Origin: ZC4RG20 sp963702105
GTDB lineage: Bacteria; Pseudomonadota; Gammaproteobacteria; Steroidobacterales; Rariloculaceae
DNA length: 64,000 nt
Direction of reading: 5' to 3'
Assembly: GCA_963702105.1 (NCBI GenBank)
Contig: OY969712.1
Span: forward strand, 3,100,001-3,164,000
Position 1 is the first letter of the stretch; each line of letters begins with the position of its first letter. A program made the position numbers and the translations under genes. The notes beneath the pieces are model-generated. The model was not told where the DNA came from. It ran no database searches and saw only the letters and a program-made list of their open reading frames with translations. This document shows, piece by piece, positions 32,036 to 40,670 of the stretch.

Positions 32036-33580
32036 ATGGGGCTGCACCTGACCACCAAGTCCGAGAGAAGGCTCGAAGCGCTGGACGCGACCGAGCCCTA
32101 CAACGTCTGCATCGTCGGCGCGGGCCTCGCCGGTTGTCTGCTCGCCGTGCGCTTCGTCCGCGCGGGGCTGCGCACGCTGCTCGTCGAGGCCGGCGATGCG
32201 CCGAGACGGCGCGCCGTCGGGGCTCCTTCCGACCTTGCGAGCTGCGAATATCGCGGCGACGCGGATCGCGGCCGCCGCGCCGAGTGGGACGGCGCCTGCG
32301 AGCGCTTCGACCCTGCGGACTTCGAGACGCATCCCTACGCGGCCGGCCGGCCGTGGCCGCTCTTGCCGGCCGAGCTCGAACCGTTTTACGGCCGCGCCGA
32401 AGACACGCTGGGCGTGACGCCCGGGCGCCGGGCGGCCCGGCCGCCGCGCGACCGCGTGGCGCGGCACCGCGATCGGGTGCTCGGCGCCGTCGTTGCAGGC
32501 GCGGCCGGGGCCGCGCCGCGCCGGGCCGTCGCGAGCCGGGGAACGAGGCCCTACGACCCGCAGCGCGAGCTGCTGCCTGAATTCGTCGCTTCGCCGACCG
32601 GCGAGCTCGTCACGGGCGTGCGCGTCGCGCGCCTGCTCGCCGACCGCAACGGGCGCATCATGGGGGCGACGTGCCGAGCGCGCGGGGGCCAGGAGAAGAC
32701 CGCGCGCGCGGGTGCCTTCGTGCTCGCGTGCGGGGCCGTCGAGACGCCGCGGCTGCTGCTGCTTTCGAGGTCAAGGCGGTTTCCGCAAGGCATCGGCAAC
32801 GATCACGGGCAAGTCGGCGCGCGCATCGGCGGGCACGCGCTGGTCCACGCGACGGGGCGCCTCGAGACGGGCTGGCCGAAGGCGGCGGCACCGGAGCTCG
32901 TCGTGCCCGAACTGCATGGGCTTTTCCATGCGGGAGGCCTCGGTTCGATTCGAGTGCTCGCCCGCCGCGAGGCCGGCTGCGGGGCCTTGCCCCTGCCGCG
33001 GACGAGCCTCCCGACCGGGTTGCAGCGGCTCGTGCCGAACGCATTGCAACCGCGCATCGCATTGACTTGCCGTGTCGAGCTCGGCCCGAGCCCGAGCAAC
33101 CGGATCGGCCTCTCGGATACGCTCGCCGACGCTGCGGGCGACCCCTGCGCCCGCGTGGAGGCCCACTATTCGGAGCGGGACCGGCGGCTCGCAGACAAGG
33201 CGGTGAGGCTCCTCGAGCGCTGGCTCGACCGCGTGGGCGCCGGGCAGCGCACGCGCGCGGGACCCGTCTGGGACGGCCCGCCCTTCGGCGCGTGCCTCAT
33301 GGGCGCGAGTCCCGCGCGCAGCGTCTGCGACGCCACGCTGCGCGTGCACAGCTCGCCGAACCTCTACGTCTGCGGCCCGGAAGCCTTTCCGACCGGAGGC
33401 GCCGTGCCGGCGGCCCTGACCGTCGCCGCCCTGGCGCACCGGCTCGCCGACCACCTCGCAGCCCGCGCGGAGTGGTGCGATCGAGCCGCCGCCGTGCAGC
33501 TCAAAGTCGCCCGCCGCCGAGCCGAGGACGCCAAGCGCCGCGGCACCCTGCACCCGCCGCGGCGCGGGCAATCGTCGTAG
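32036..33580 (+). CDS. Divergent GMC-family flavoprotein oxidoreductase
   Basis: About 514 residues. An N-terminal FAD-binding motif (CIVGAGLAGCLLAVRFVRAGLRTLLVEAG) and a C-terminal GMC motif (LRVHSSPNLYVCGPEAFPTGGAVPAALTVAALAHRLADHL) frame the protein. The usual catalytic pair is not seen: the HxMG position reads CLMG and the Asn/His of the NPT-like loop reads VPAA, so oxidase chemistry is doubtful. The cysteine-rich insert of many GMC enzymes is absent. The start is uncertain (GTG at 32021 or ATG at 32036; neither has a good Shine-Dalgarno). Probably co-transcribed with the 33-residue peptide. Confidence 0.75.
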   Translation: MGLHLTTKSERRLEALDATEPYNVCIVGAGLAGCLLAVRFVRAGLRTLLVEAGDAPRRRAVGAPSDLASCEYRGDADRGRRAEWDGACERFDPADFETHPYAAGRPWPLLPAELEPFYGRAEDTLGVTPGRRAARPPRDRVARHRDRVLGAVVAGAAGAAPRRAVASRGTRPYDPQRELLPEFVASPTGELVTGVRVARLLADRNGRIMGATCRARGGQEKTARAGAFVLACGAVETPRLLLLSRSRRFPQGIGNDHGQVGARIGGHALVHATGRLETGWPKAAAPELVVPELHGLFHAGGLGSIRVLARREAGCGALPLPRTSLPTGLQRLVPNALQPRIALTCRVELGPSPSNRIGLSDTLADAAGDPCARVEAHYSERDRRLADKAVRLLERWLDRVGAGQRTRAGPVWDGPPFGACLMGASPARSVCDATLRVHSSPNLYVCGPEAFPTGGAVPAALTVAALAHRLADHLAARAEWCDRAAAVQLKVARRRAEDAKRRGTLHPPRRGQSS

Positions 33581-33613
33581 CAAAAAAAAAGCCTCAAGGT
33601 CCTTCTTCTTTTT
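33581..33613. terminator. Bidirectional terminator between convergent genes
   Basis: The 33 bp between two convergent stops start with an A9 run and end with CTTCTTCTTTTTT around a short GC-containing centre (GCCTCAAGGTCC). The A/T tracts can pair and serve as the T-tract for each direction. Confidence 0.55.
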
Positions 33614-35266
33614 TCACGCGAGCCGCTGCAACAGATCCTCGACCTGACTTCGGCTCACAGGCTTCAACAGATATTCGTCGAACGGGGAGTCCTCGCCGTC
33701 CGACTCCTCGGCGAAGCCCGTCAGCGCGACGAGCCGCGGGGCGCGCGGTGCCGCGCGGAGCCTGCGTGCCACTTCGGCCCCGTCGATGTCGGGCAGACCG
33801 ATGTCGATGAAAGCCACGTCGGGCCCGAGCTCGCGCGCCGTCTCGACGGCCTCGAGCCCTTCGTGCGCGACGTGAGCCTCGTGGCCCAGCGACTTCAACA
33901 GCAGCGCGAACAGCTCGGCCACCTCGACGTTGTCTTCGACGACGAGCAGACGCAGCGGTTCGCCCTCGCGCTCGCGCCGCGCCGTGCGCTCGCCGCGGTC
34001 CGCTTCGACACCGGCCGCGCGCGGGAGGCGCAGCTCGAACCGCGAGCCTCGCCCCTCTCCTTCGCTCGAGGCCGTGATCGTGCCGCCGTGCAGCCGCACG
34101 AGGTTGTCGACCATCGCGAGCCCGAGGCCGAGCCCCGCCGATCCCGCCGTCCTTTGCGCCGTCTCCTGAAAGAAGGGTTTGAACACGTGGTTCAGCGCGC
34201 TCTTGTTCATGCCGCGACCGTCGTCAGCCACTGCCAGCACCGCGCTCGGCCCGTCGGCGCGGACCTTCACCTCGATCCTCCCGCCCGGCCCCGTGTACTT
34301 CAACGCGTTCTCGAGCAGGTTGTCGACGATCTGGCTGAGACGCACGCGATCGGCCTCGACCCAGACGGCGCAATCGGGCAGGCCGACGCTCCACTCCCGG
34401 TCCTCGCCGGCGACGCGCGCCGAGTCCGCGCAGTCTTCGGCGACGGATCGCAGGTCCAGCGTCTCGACCTCGAGCGCGATCTTGCCGCGCTGGACTCTCG
34501 CGACGTCGAGAAGCTGATCGAGCAGACGGCCCAGATGGCGCACCTGCCGGCCGATGACCGTGGCGCCCCAGCCCGCCCTTTCCTGCGTGAGCGCCGAGCC
34601 TTCCATTTCAAATAAATCCGAGACATACCCTATAGAGCTCACTGGATTTCTAAGCTCATGCCCGAGCATTGCGAGGAACTCGTCGCGCAGGCGCACGTCC
34701 TCGTTGAGCTGCGCCAGCAGATCGCGGACCTGATACTGGCGCAGGCGCGACTTGAGGCTGGCCCTGACCGAGCTCACGAGCGACAGCGCGGGCACGGGCC
34801 GTTGCAGGAACGTCGTCTTGATCTTCGGGTGCCGCTCGAAGGCACGCAGCACCGCGAGCGATTCCGGATTGGGCCCGTCCTTGCGCAGCAGCACGATGAC
34901 GGGAAGATCCGACCAGGTCTGCTGCCGGTCGAACACGCGAAACAGACGCGACGCGCCGCGACGCAGCGCCTCCTCGCCGAGCAGCGCGACGCCGGCCCCC
35001 TCGTCGAGCCTGGTCACCAGACTCTTGAGGTCGCGGCAGCCCACGGCTTCGAGACCGGCCTTCGAGAGCTCGGCAGCCGCGAGGTCGGCGTCGCGGCCGA
35101 AAGGCAGCAGCAGCAGGATACGCTCCTCGATCGAGCGATCGGGTTCCGCCGCCTCCGCGGCGCCCGCCGTGGGCTCGGCAGTCGAGGCCTGCACCGGGTC
35201 CGCGGCCCGAGCCGTCGCCGTCGCGCCCGCTTGCTTCGCCCCGCGCCGCTCGTCGCCGCGGCTCAT
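33614..35266 (-). CDS. Hybrid sensor histidine kinase
   Basis: 550 residues. A disordered N-terminus (1-45) precedes a degenerate receiver-like domain (about 46-165, no conserved Asp). Then come HisKA with FLAMLGHELRNPVSSIGYV, HATPase motifs (NLLENALKYT, ADDGRGM, SAGLGLGLAMV) and a C-terminal receiver with a normal phospho-acceptor (DVAFIDIGLPDIDG). Cytoplasmic. Its ATG overlaps the KaiC-like gene's stop by 4 bp; KaiC-like ATPases and such kinases form common pairs in proteobacteria. Confidence 0.9.
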   Translation of the reverse strand: MSRGDERRGAKQAGATATARAADPVQASTAEPTAGAAEAAEPDRSIEERILLLLPFGRDADLAAAELSKAGLEAVGCRDLKSLVTRLDEGAGVALLGEEALRRGASRLFRVFDRQQTWSDLPVIVLLRKDGPNPESLAVLRAFERHPKIKTTFLQRPVPALSLVSSVRASLKSRLRQYQVRDLLAQLNEDVRLRDEFLAMLGHELRNPVSSIGYVSDLFEMEGSALTQERAGWGATVIGRQVRHLGRLLDQLLDVARVQRGKIALEVETLDLRSVAEDCADSARVAGEDREWSVGLPDCAVWVEADRVRLSQIVDNLLENALKYTGPGGRIEVKVRADGPSAVLAVADDGRGMNKSALNHVFKPFFQETAQRTAGSAGLGLGLAMVDNLVRLHGGTITASSEGEGRGSRFELRLPRAAGVEADRGERTARREREGEPLRLLVVEDNVEVAELFALLLKSLGHEAHVAHEGLEAVETARELGPDVAFIDIGLPDIDGAEVARRLRAAPRAPRLVALTGFAEESDGEDSPFDEYLLKPVSRSQVEDLLQRLA

Positions 35267-36744
35267 CGGGTCTCCGCCCCCTCGTCCCTCGGCGCGCCCG
35301 ACAGCAGGCCCCGCAGTCCTTGCGGCGGCGCGCGCAGCCGAATGCCTGCCGCCTCGAAGACGAGCTCGCGAATCTCCTGGTCATGCCGGTAAGCCCGGTG
35401 CTTGACGACGGACACTGCCCGATGCAGGCGGCCACCTGACTCGAAAAAGTTCATAAAAACCATTACATCCGAGATATAGCTCAAATCCACATTACTACGT
35501 GGATCGCCCAGCATCCCGCGTTGAGTCAGCACCATGAGCGTGATCACACCGCGGCGGCGCAGGTAGGCCAACAGCTGATGCAGCTGAAGATCGAGGTAGC
35601 GGCTCGAGCCGGTCGCGTGCAAATAGCCCGAGAGACTGTCGAGCACGACGACGCCGAGGCGTCCCTTTTCCCGGTCGACCGCCCGCCGGATCCGATCCGA
35701 GACGCGGCCGGGCGAGGAACCCGCGGGGTCGATCTGCTCGAGCTCGAGCGTCCCCGCCTCGTGCGCGGCCGGGAATTCGACGGCGAGGGCCCGGCTGCGC
35801 TGGAGCAGCGTCTCGATGCCCTCGTCGAACGTCAGATACAGGACCGAGCGGCCGCTCGCGAGCGCGTCGGCCGACCAGACCGCCGCGAGGCTCGATTTGC
35901 CGGTCCCCGCCTGTCCGGCCAGGAGAACCGCGCAGCCCCAGGGTATGCCGCCGCCGAGCAGCGGACCGAATTCGGGATGCCGGGACAGCAGCGGTGCAGC
36001 ATGATCTGCCGCTTCGGCCGGCCGCGAGGCGATTTCGATGCGCGGGTAGACCTCGAGGCCGCCCGTGACGATTTCGTAGTCGTGGTAGCCCCCCGCGAAC
36101 GACTCGCCGCGCAGCTTCTCGATGCGCAGGCGACGGCGATCGCGCCCGTATTCCTGGTCCATCCTGGCGAGCGTCAGCACGCCGTGCACGATGCTGCGCG
36201 GATGGAACTGCTGCTCGCCCATGCCGGCATCGTCTATCAGCAGTGTCGTGCACTCGGCCGGGTGCAACGCGCGCCCGAGACTCTCGACGTGACGGCGGTA
36301 CTCGAACGGGTCCGCCGCGAACCACCGTAGGGCCGAGACCGGATCGATGAGAAGGCGATCCGGCTTGCGTCTGGAGATCGCCTCGTTGAGCTGCTCCATG
36401 AGCTCGTGAAGCTCGACCTCGGATGATGGAAACAGCGTGTATTGGGCCTGCCGCGAGGCCGCCTCCTCGGACACGACCTTGTGCAGGTCCACGCCTGCAA
36501 GGCTCCAGCCGTGCGCGCCCGCGATGCGCTCGAGATCCTCCGGCGTCTCCGAGAACCCGAGATACAGCACGCGCTCCCCGCGCGCGGCGCCGGCAATGAG
36601 AAACTGCAGACCGAGCGTCGTCTTGCCTGCACCCGTGCCGCCCTCCACGAGATAGATCTGGTTGCGCGGGAAACCTCCGCCGAGCAGCTCGTCGAGCCCG
36701 GCGACGCCGGAGCTCGCGCGCGATTTGGATGGCTCCGCGTTCAG
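35263..36744 (-). CDS. Double-domain KaiC-like RecA-superfamily ATPase
   Basis: About 493 residues. Two KaiC/RecA domains: Walker A GGTGAGKTT with LLIDPVSAL (domain 1), and GQAGTGKSS with GVVVLDSLSGYLHA (domain 2). No KaiA or KaiB gene is nearby, so this is the widespread non-clock KaiC-like type coupled to a kinase. The start is unusual: a perfect AGGAGG (36758-36753) is followed 8 nt later by in-frame CTG at 36744, giving a normal N-terminus (SGVAGLDELLGGG about 13 residues in). The nearest ATG is at 36840, in low-complexity sequence with no Shine-Dalgarno. Confidence 0.85.
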   Translation of the reverse strand: MNAEPSKSRASSGVAGLDELLGGGFPRNQIYLVEGGTGAGKTTLGLQFLIAGAARGERVLYLGFSETPEDLERIAGAHGWSLAGVDLHKVVSEEAASRQAQYTLFPSSEVELHELMEQLNEAISRRKPDRLLIDPVSALRWFAADPFEYRRHVESLGRALHPAECTTLLIDDAGMGEQQFHPRSIVHGVLTLARMDQEYGRDRRRLRIEKLRGESFAGGYHDYEIVTGGLEVYPRIEIASRPAEAADHAAPLLSRHPEFGPLLGGGIPWGCAVLLAGQAGTGKSSLAAVWSADALASGRSVLYLTFDEGIETLLQRSRALAVEFPAAHEAGTLELEQIDPAGSSPGRVSDRIRRAVDREKGRLGVVVLDSLSGYLHATGSSRYLDLQLHQLLAYLRRRGVITLMVLTQRGMLGDPRSNVDLSYISDVMVFMNFFESGGRLHRAVSVVKHRAYRHDQEIRELVFEAAGIRLRAPPQGLRGLLSGAPRDEGAETR

Positions 36745-36924
36745 ATCGTGATCCTCCTGCTCGTTCGTTCCGGCACCGGCAGCACGCGACTCGGGGAGAC
36801 GCCCGCCCCGCACGCGGTCTGCGGCAGCGGCGCCGACCATAGTAGGCCGCAAGGCCCGGAGCGTCGACGCCCCGCGCACCTTAGGGCGGCTCGGGCTCGG
36901 CCGGGACTGTGTAACGGGCGCGCA

Positions 36925-37014
36925 GCCGCGCAGCGCGCTGCGCACGTCGTCGGCGACGCTGCCGCCGTGCGTGAGCGTCTCGTCGTAGTCCGTCGCGAGC
37001 GCGAGAAAGTACAT
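36925..37014 (-). pseudogene. N-terminal remnant of a HAD-family hydrolase
   Basis: The first 30 codons of the long frame read MYFLALATDYDETLTHGGSV..., matching the start of HAD-IIB hydrolases (motif I DYDGT, here DYDET), and then resemblance stops abruptly. No other HAD motif follows before the KaiC-like gene. I read it as the leftover 5' end of a deleted gene, joined in frame to the KaiC upstream region. Confidence 0.5.
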
Positions 37015-37062
37015 GCAGGGCGGCGTGCGTTCAGCGCCCGGCCCCGCGATGCGCGCTCGCCG

Positions 37063-37602
37063 TCATTGGGCCTCGAGCCCGGGCACGCCGTGGCGTCCTG
37101 CTCCAGACTGCGCTGCGGGCACGGGTACGAAGCTGCGGCGGAAACTCACCTCGAACGGCTTCCGGCTCCCCTGCGGCTGCACGTCGATCCGAAACGTCAG
37201 GACCTCCTGCTCGTCGGGAAGGTGCAGCGTGCCGATGTAAGCGAACATCGCGCCGCTCTGCGCCGGCCGCATCGGAATATCGCGCTGTTCCTGTGCGAGA
37301 TTGACGGCCGTTGCGTGCACGTCGGCGGCCACGCTTCTGCCTTTGAGCTTGACGGAAACGTTCAACAGGATCTCGTCGGGACTCGGCGCAGGGAGATCGT
37401 GTTGCCGCAGCACGGACCGCGGCAGCGCCTCGGTTCTGACCGCGCTGTAGTAGACGGTATATTTTCCGAAGCTCTTGTGCGTCGCCGGGGGCGAAGGAAC
37501 ATCGGCCGAGGCTCGGTTCGGCGCCCAGGGCGCCAGGACCGCCGCGAAGGCCAGGGCCGAGAGCCCCAGCCGGAGGCGTCCTTGCTTCTCGCAGGCATCC
37601 AT
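37063..37602 (-). CDS. DUF4426 periplasmic protein
   Basis: 179 residues. Signal peptide (1-33, ending NRASA). The body resembles DUF4426: FGKYTVYYSAVRTEALPRSVLRQHDL, then VSVKLKGRSVAADVHATAVNLAQEQRDIPM and AYIGTLHLPDEQEVLTFRIDVQPQG. A beta-sandwich periplasmic protein of unknown role. Length is slightly longer than usual because of a C-terminal tail. Confidence 0.75.
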   Translation of the reverse strand: MDACEKQGRLRLGLSALAFAAVLAPWAPNRASADVPSPPATHKSFGKYTVYYSAVRTEALPRSVLRQHDLPAPSPDEILLNVSVKLKGRSVAADVHATAVNLAQEQRDIPMRPAQSGAMFAYIGTLHLPDEQEVLTFRIDVQPQGSRKPFEVSFRRSFVPVPAAQSGAGRHGVPGLEAQ

Positions 37603-37649
37603 GCCCGCTCTTTAGCAAAAAACGCGCCAGGCCTGCCGGCCAGGCGATC

Positions 37650-38027
37650 TCAGGCGTCGTCGAGCGCTGCGCGCAGCGTTTCGAAGCGGATGGGCTTCGT
37701 CAGGTGAAGATTGAAGCCGGCCTCGCGCGCCTGGCGCTTGTCCTTTTCCCGCCCGTAGCCGGTCAGCGCGATCAGGCGAACGCTTTCGAGAGCCGGCGTG
37801 GCGCGCGCCCGGCGCGCAAGCTCGTAGCCGTCCAGCCCCGGGAGATCGATGTCTACGATAGCCGTATGCGGCGGGCACGCCTCGAGCTTCGCGAGACCGT
37901 CGAAGCCATCGGCCGCCGTCGAGACGGCGTAGCCCGACGCCTCGAGCAGCATCCGCAAGCCCTCCCTCGCATCCTCTTCGTCCTCTACGACCAGGATGCG
38001 CAGCACGACGCTCGCATCAGACGCCAT
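37650..38027 (-). CDS. Stand-alone response regulator receiver domain
   Basis: 125 residues, only a receiver: acidic pair VEDEED (14-19), phospho-acceptor Asp59 (TAIVDIDLPGLDG), Thr in ALTGYG and Lys in LTKPI. No output domain, so it works by protein interaction; the KaiC-linked hybrid kinase about 2.4 kb away is a possible partner. Confidence 0.88.
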   Translation of the reverse strand: MASDASVVLRILVVEDEEDAREGLRMLLEASGYAVSTAADGFDGLAKLEACPPHTAIVDIDLPGLDGYELARRARATPALESVRLIALTGYGREKDKRQAREAGFNLHLTKPIRFETLRAALDDA

Positions 38028-38159
38028 CGTACGGCCATAGGGCGCCGGAGGCGCACCGTTCGCAACGCAGCACCGGCGGCGGAACCACTCGCTTGCACAC
38101 GACCACCCAACGATTCTCTCGAATGACTCTCCGGACGTGCAAGCGCGCGGGCGCTCAAC

Positions 38160-38555
38160 TCAGCGTACTCGGACTGCGGCCCGCCGTTCGGACGCCGCGC
38201 GGTTCTCGCGGGCCGCCGCATAGCTCGCGGACATCCCGTCTTCGACGCTCCAACCGATCGCGCTGAGCCGCCCCGACTCCGGCTGTCCCCATGCGGACTC
38301 GAATCGATCGCCGTCGACAACGACGAACAAGCGCACGTCCGGCCGCTGCCAACGGCCGTCGCTCCGCACCTCCTTCAGCGCCTCGCGGTCCCCGAACGCG
38401 AGAAATTCCCAGTCGGATCCGCGCGCTTCCTCGTCGTCGACGCGCGGTCCCATGAGCCACACTTCATCGAGGCTCGGACAGGCTTTGCGCAGGGCATCGA
38501 CGTACATGCCGATTTCCTCGGGAAGCTGAGTCGGTCTAGTGCTGATATTGGGCAT
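38160..38555 (-). CDS. Nucleotidyltransferase-like hypothetical protein
   Basis: 131 residues. EVWLMGPRVDDEEARGSDWEFLAFGD (about 31-56) resembles the pol-beta-type nucleotidyltransferase core (GSRARG...SDWDLLVF) but the first Gly-Ser is Gly-Pro and one catalytic acid is replaced, so it may be inactive. A sigma-54 promoter lies 46 nt upstream of the predicted leader end. The start at 38555 (MPNIST) is chosen as the first ATG downstream of the predicted transcription start. Confidence 0.6.
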   Translation of the reverse strand: MPNISTRPTQLPEEIGMYVDALRKACPSLDEVWLMGPRVDDEEARGSDWEFLAFGDREALKEVRSDGRWQRPDVRLFVVVDGDRFESAWGQPESGRLSAIGWSVEDGMSASYAAARENRAASERRAAVRVR

Positions 38556-38612
38556 GGCGCATGAAGATTTGAAATGCTGGCGGCCTGCTGCGGCCGACCC
38601 TTGCGGGGGTAA

Positions 38613-38628
38613 GGCAAGATGCATGCCA
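38613..38628 (-). promoter_or_regulatory. Sigma-54 promoter for the nucleotidyltransferase-like gene
   Basis: Minus strand TGGCATG-CATC-TTGCC, exact spacing. Confidence 0.7.
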
Positions 38629-38768
38629 GGGCGAGCCCCCCGGGGACGACCGCCGATTGGAACGATACACCGAAATGAGGCTCAATAGGGCTCATGCCGC
38701 CGCGCCGAAGAGGCGGGCCGGCCCGCCCGCGCAGCGTGTCCTTCCGGAAACAGTTACGAGGCTTGCGA

Positions 38769-39092
38769 ATGCCCGATATCGTCAATCTCCCGGAAAATTT
38801 CATCGGCAAGGAGGATGAGCAGCGCCTCGAGAGTTTCGGCGCCCATCTGATCTCGCATGGGCGCGCCACACGCTGGCACTGGAACCGCCAGCGCGGCATC
38901 GACGTTGCGTTCGAGATCTTCACGGGCGGCCCGCACGAGCGCCTGCTCGTCGCGATCGTGCGAGACCGCGAGCACGATCGCTTCGCAGCGAAGGACGGCC
39001 GCGGCCGAATCATCGCCGAAGGCAGCCTCGACCATGTCATGGCCCTCCTCGATAAACACTCGGCCTCGGCCGGCGGCGACGAGCCGGCCTGA
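38769..39092 (+). CDS. Hypothetical protein, small soluble
   Basis: 107 residues, start MPDIVNLPENFIGKEDEQRL, with CGAGG 8 nt before the ATG. Mixed alpha/beta composition; no signal peptide or membrane helix. I do not recognise a family. It ends 6 nt before the AsmA-like gene, so the two are probably co-transcribed. Confidence 0.65.
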   Translation: MPDIVNLPENFIGKEDEQRLESFGAHLISHGRATRWHWNRQRGIDVAFEIFTGGPHERLLVAIVRDREHDRFAAKDGRGRIIAEGSLDHVMALLDKHSASAGGDEPA

Positions 39093-39098
39093 GCCGCC

Positions 39099-39869
39099 AT
39101 GAGAACCCGCAGCAAATTCCTCGTCGGCGCCGTGATCGTGCTGGCCGGGCTCGCGGCCGCGGGCATCTACTTTTCGCGCCGCGTCGGCCCCGCCGTGGCC
39201 GCAGCCATCGAAGCGTACGGAACGAACGCCACGGGCACGAAGGTGCGCGTCGGCAATGTGGCCGTCTCGCTGCGGCAGTCGCGGGCGACGGTCTCGGGAC
39301 TCGTCGTCGGCAATCCGTCCGGCTACACCGCTCCGTATGCGCTGCGTATCGACGAGACCGCCGTCGACCTGGACGTGCCCTCGCTCGCGAGGCAGGCCAT
39401 CGAGCTCCGCGACGTAACGCTTCAAGGCGCCACGCTCAACGTCGAGCAGCGCGACGCCTCGACGAACCTCACCGCGATTCTCGACCGCCTCGAGCACGGC
39501 GGGGCGCCCGCGGGCGCCGCAGGCGCCTCTCCGAGCGGCGGCGAGCAAACGGGCGAGGCCCAGAAGCTCATCATCGATCGCTTCGAGCTCACGGGCGGAC
39601 GCATTACGCTGAGCTCGAGCCTGCTGGACGGTCCGCAGACCATCGAGCTGCCGCAGGTCGTCGTCAAAGACGTGGGCCGTGCCGAAGGCGGCCTCACGTT
39701 CGATGCGGCCGCCGCCGCCTTGCTGCGCCCGATCCTCGTCGCGGCCCGCGACGCCGTCCGCGACCGGCTCGGCAAGGCCGCCGGCGAGAGCGCGAAGAAA
39801 AAGCTCGAGGGCGCCGCTCGGCAGGGGCTCGAGCAACTCCTAAAACCCGAGGCCGGCGCGCAGAAATAA
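39099..39869 (+). CDS. AsmA-like/DUF748-type periplasmic protein
   Basis: 256 residues. An N-terminal membrane anchor (about 7-26) precedes a beta-strand-rich domain (GTKVRVGNVAVSLRQSRATVSGLVVGNPSGY, AIELRDVTLQGATLNVEQ) with the AsmA/TamB-like repeat pattern, then a charged helical C-terminus (KAAGESAKKKLEGAARQGLEQLL). Likely inner-membrane anchored, in the periplasm; AsmA-like proteins are linked to lipid traffic. Short for the family. Confidence 0.7.
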   Translation: MRTRSKFLVGAVIVLAGLAAAGIYFSRRVGPAVAAAIEAYGTNATGTKVRVGNVAVSLRQSRATVSGLVVGNPSGYTAPYALRIDETAVDLDVPSLARQAIELRDVTLQGATLNVEQRDASTNLTAILDRLEHGGAPAGAAGASPSGGEQTGEAQKLIIDRFELTGGRITLSSSLLDGPQTIELPQVVVKDVGRAEGGLTFDAAAAALLRPILVAARDAVRDRLGKAAGESAKKKLEGAARQGLEQLLKPEAGAQK

Positions 39870-39962
39870 CGGCTGCCTGGTTGCGCCCCGGCCGCGCTCC
39901 GGGGACATCAGCAGTGCGACCACGCCGCTGATGCCTCGCGCCGAGGCCTTCGCCCCAGTCGG

Positions 39963-40313
39963 CTACACTGAACCCGGCTCGTCGCCGCCGTAGGCGCGGT
40001 CCGCCTTTGCGGCGAGAAAGAAGTCGCTTTCGGTCAGGCCGCCGATCTTGTGCGTCCAGATTTCCACGGCGCAGCGACCCCAGGCGACGTGCAGATCCGG
40101 GTGATGGCGCTCGCTCTCGGCGATCTCGCCCACTCGATTAGCGAAGGCGAGCGCCGCGGCGAAATCTCGAAACTCGTAGCTGCGCTCGAGGTGTCCTTCG
40201 GCGTTGAGTCCCCAGCCGTCGTCGAGCTGCCCGAGCAGCTGCTCGGCGCGCTCACGCGGCAGCGGCGGCACGCCGCCCCGGCACGGCACGCATGCGTTGT
40301 CTGCCAAGCTCAT
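39963..40313 (-). CDS. phhB: 4a-hydroxytetrahydrobiopterin dehydratase
   Basis: 116 residues. Diagnostic core: YEFRDFAAALAFANRVGEIAESERHHPDLHVAWGRCAVEIWTHKIGGLTESDF, with the His-His-Pro-Asp catalytic motif and TH of the family. Recycles the pterin cofactor used by aromatic amino-acid hydroxylases. GGAGGA precedes the ATG. No phenylalanine hydroxylase gene is in view. Confidence 0.92.
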   Translation of the reverse strand: MSLADNACVPCRGGVPPLPRERAEQLLGQLDDGWGLNAEGHLERSYEFRDFAAALAFANRVGEIAESERHHPDLHVAWGRCAVEIWTHKIGGLTESDFFLAAKADRAYGGDEPGSV

Positions 40314-40414
40314 GGGTCCTCCGTCGTCCCAAACTTTAGACGGACCAGTGTAGATCTTGTAGAGGCGCCCGGACCATCCGGGCGCGTGCGGGGCGCCGGC
40401 GGCCGCCTCCGCCG

Positions 40415-40430
40415 TGGCATGCAACTTGCT
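40415..40430 (+). promoter_or_regulatory. Sigma-54 promoter upstream of the 64-residue gene
   Basis: TGGCATG-CAAC-TTGCT, exact spacing. The nearest credible gene starts at 40671, giving a leader of about 230 nt that contains a tandem repeat. Confidence 0.65.
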
Positions 40431-40600
40431 TTGCTGGGTTACCGGTATCAGGTCCGCGCAGTTCTGGGCCTGCGGGGGGCGATTCTCCAATGATGATGAC
40501 AAGCAGCGGTGCCGCGATTTCTGCGCCCGCCCGCAGTCGCCTCCTCCGTGCACGGCCGCTCAGCGCCCTGGACAGCTCACTCGATTCGCCAACGCCAATC

Positions 40601-40639
40601 GAAAGCCAACGAGAGCCAACGAGAGCCACGAGAGCCAAT
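40601..40639. repeat. 10-nt tandem repeat, four copies
   Basis: GAAAGCCAAC, GAGAGCCAAC, GAGAGCCAC, GAGAGCCAAT in a row, inside the predicted leader of the 64-residue gene. Confidence 0.75.
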
Positions 40640-40670
40640 ACGATCCGCTCCGGATCGCAGGAGAGCGAAA

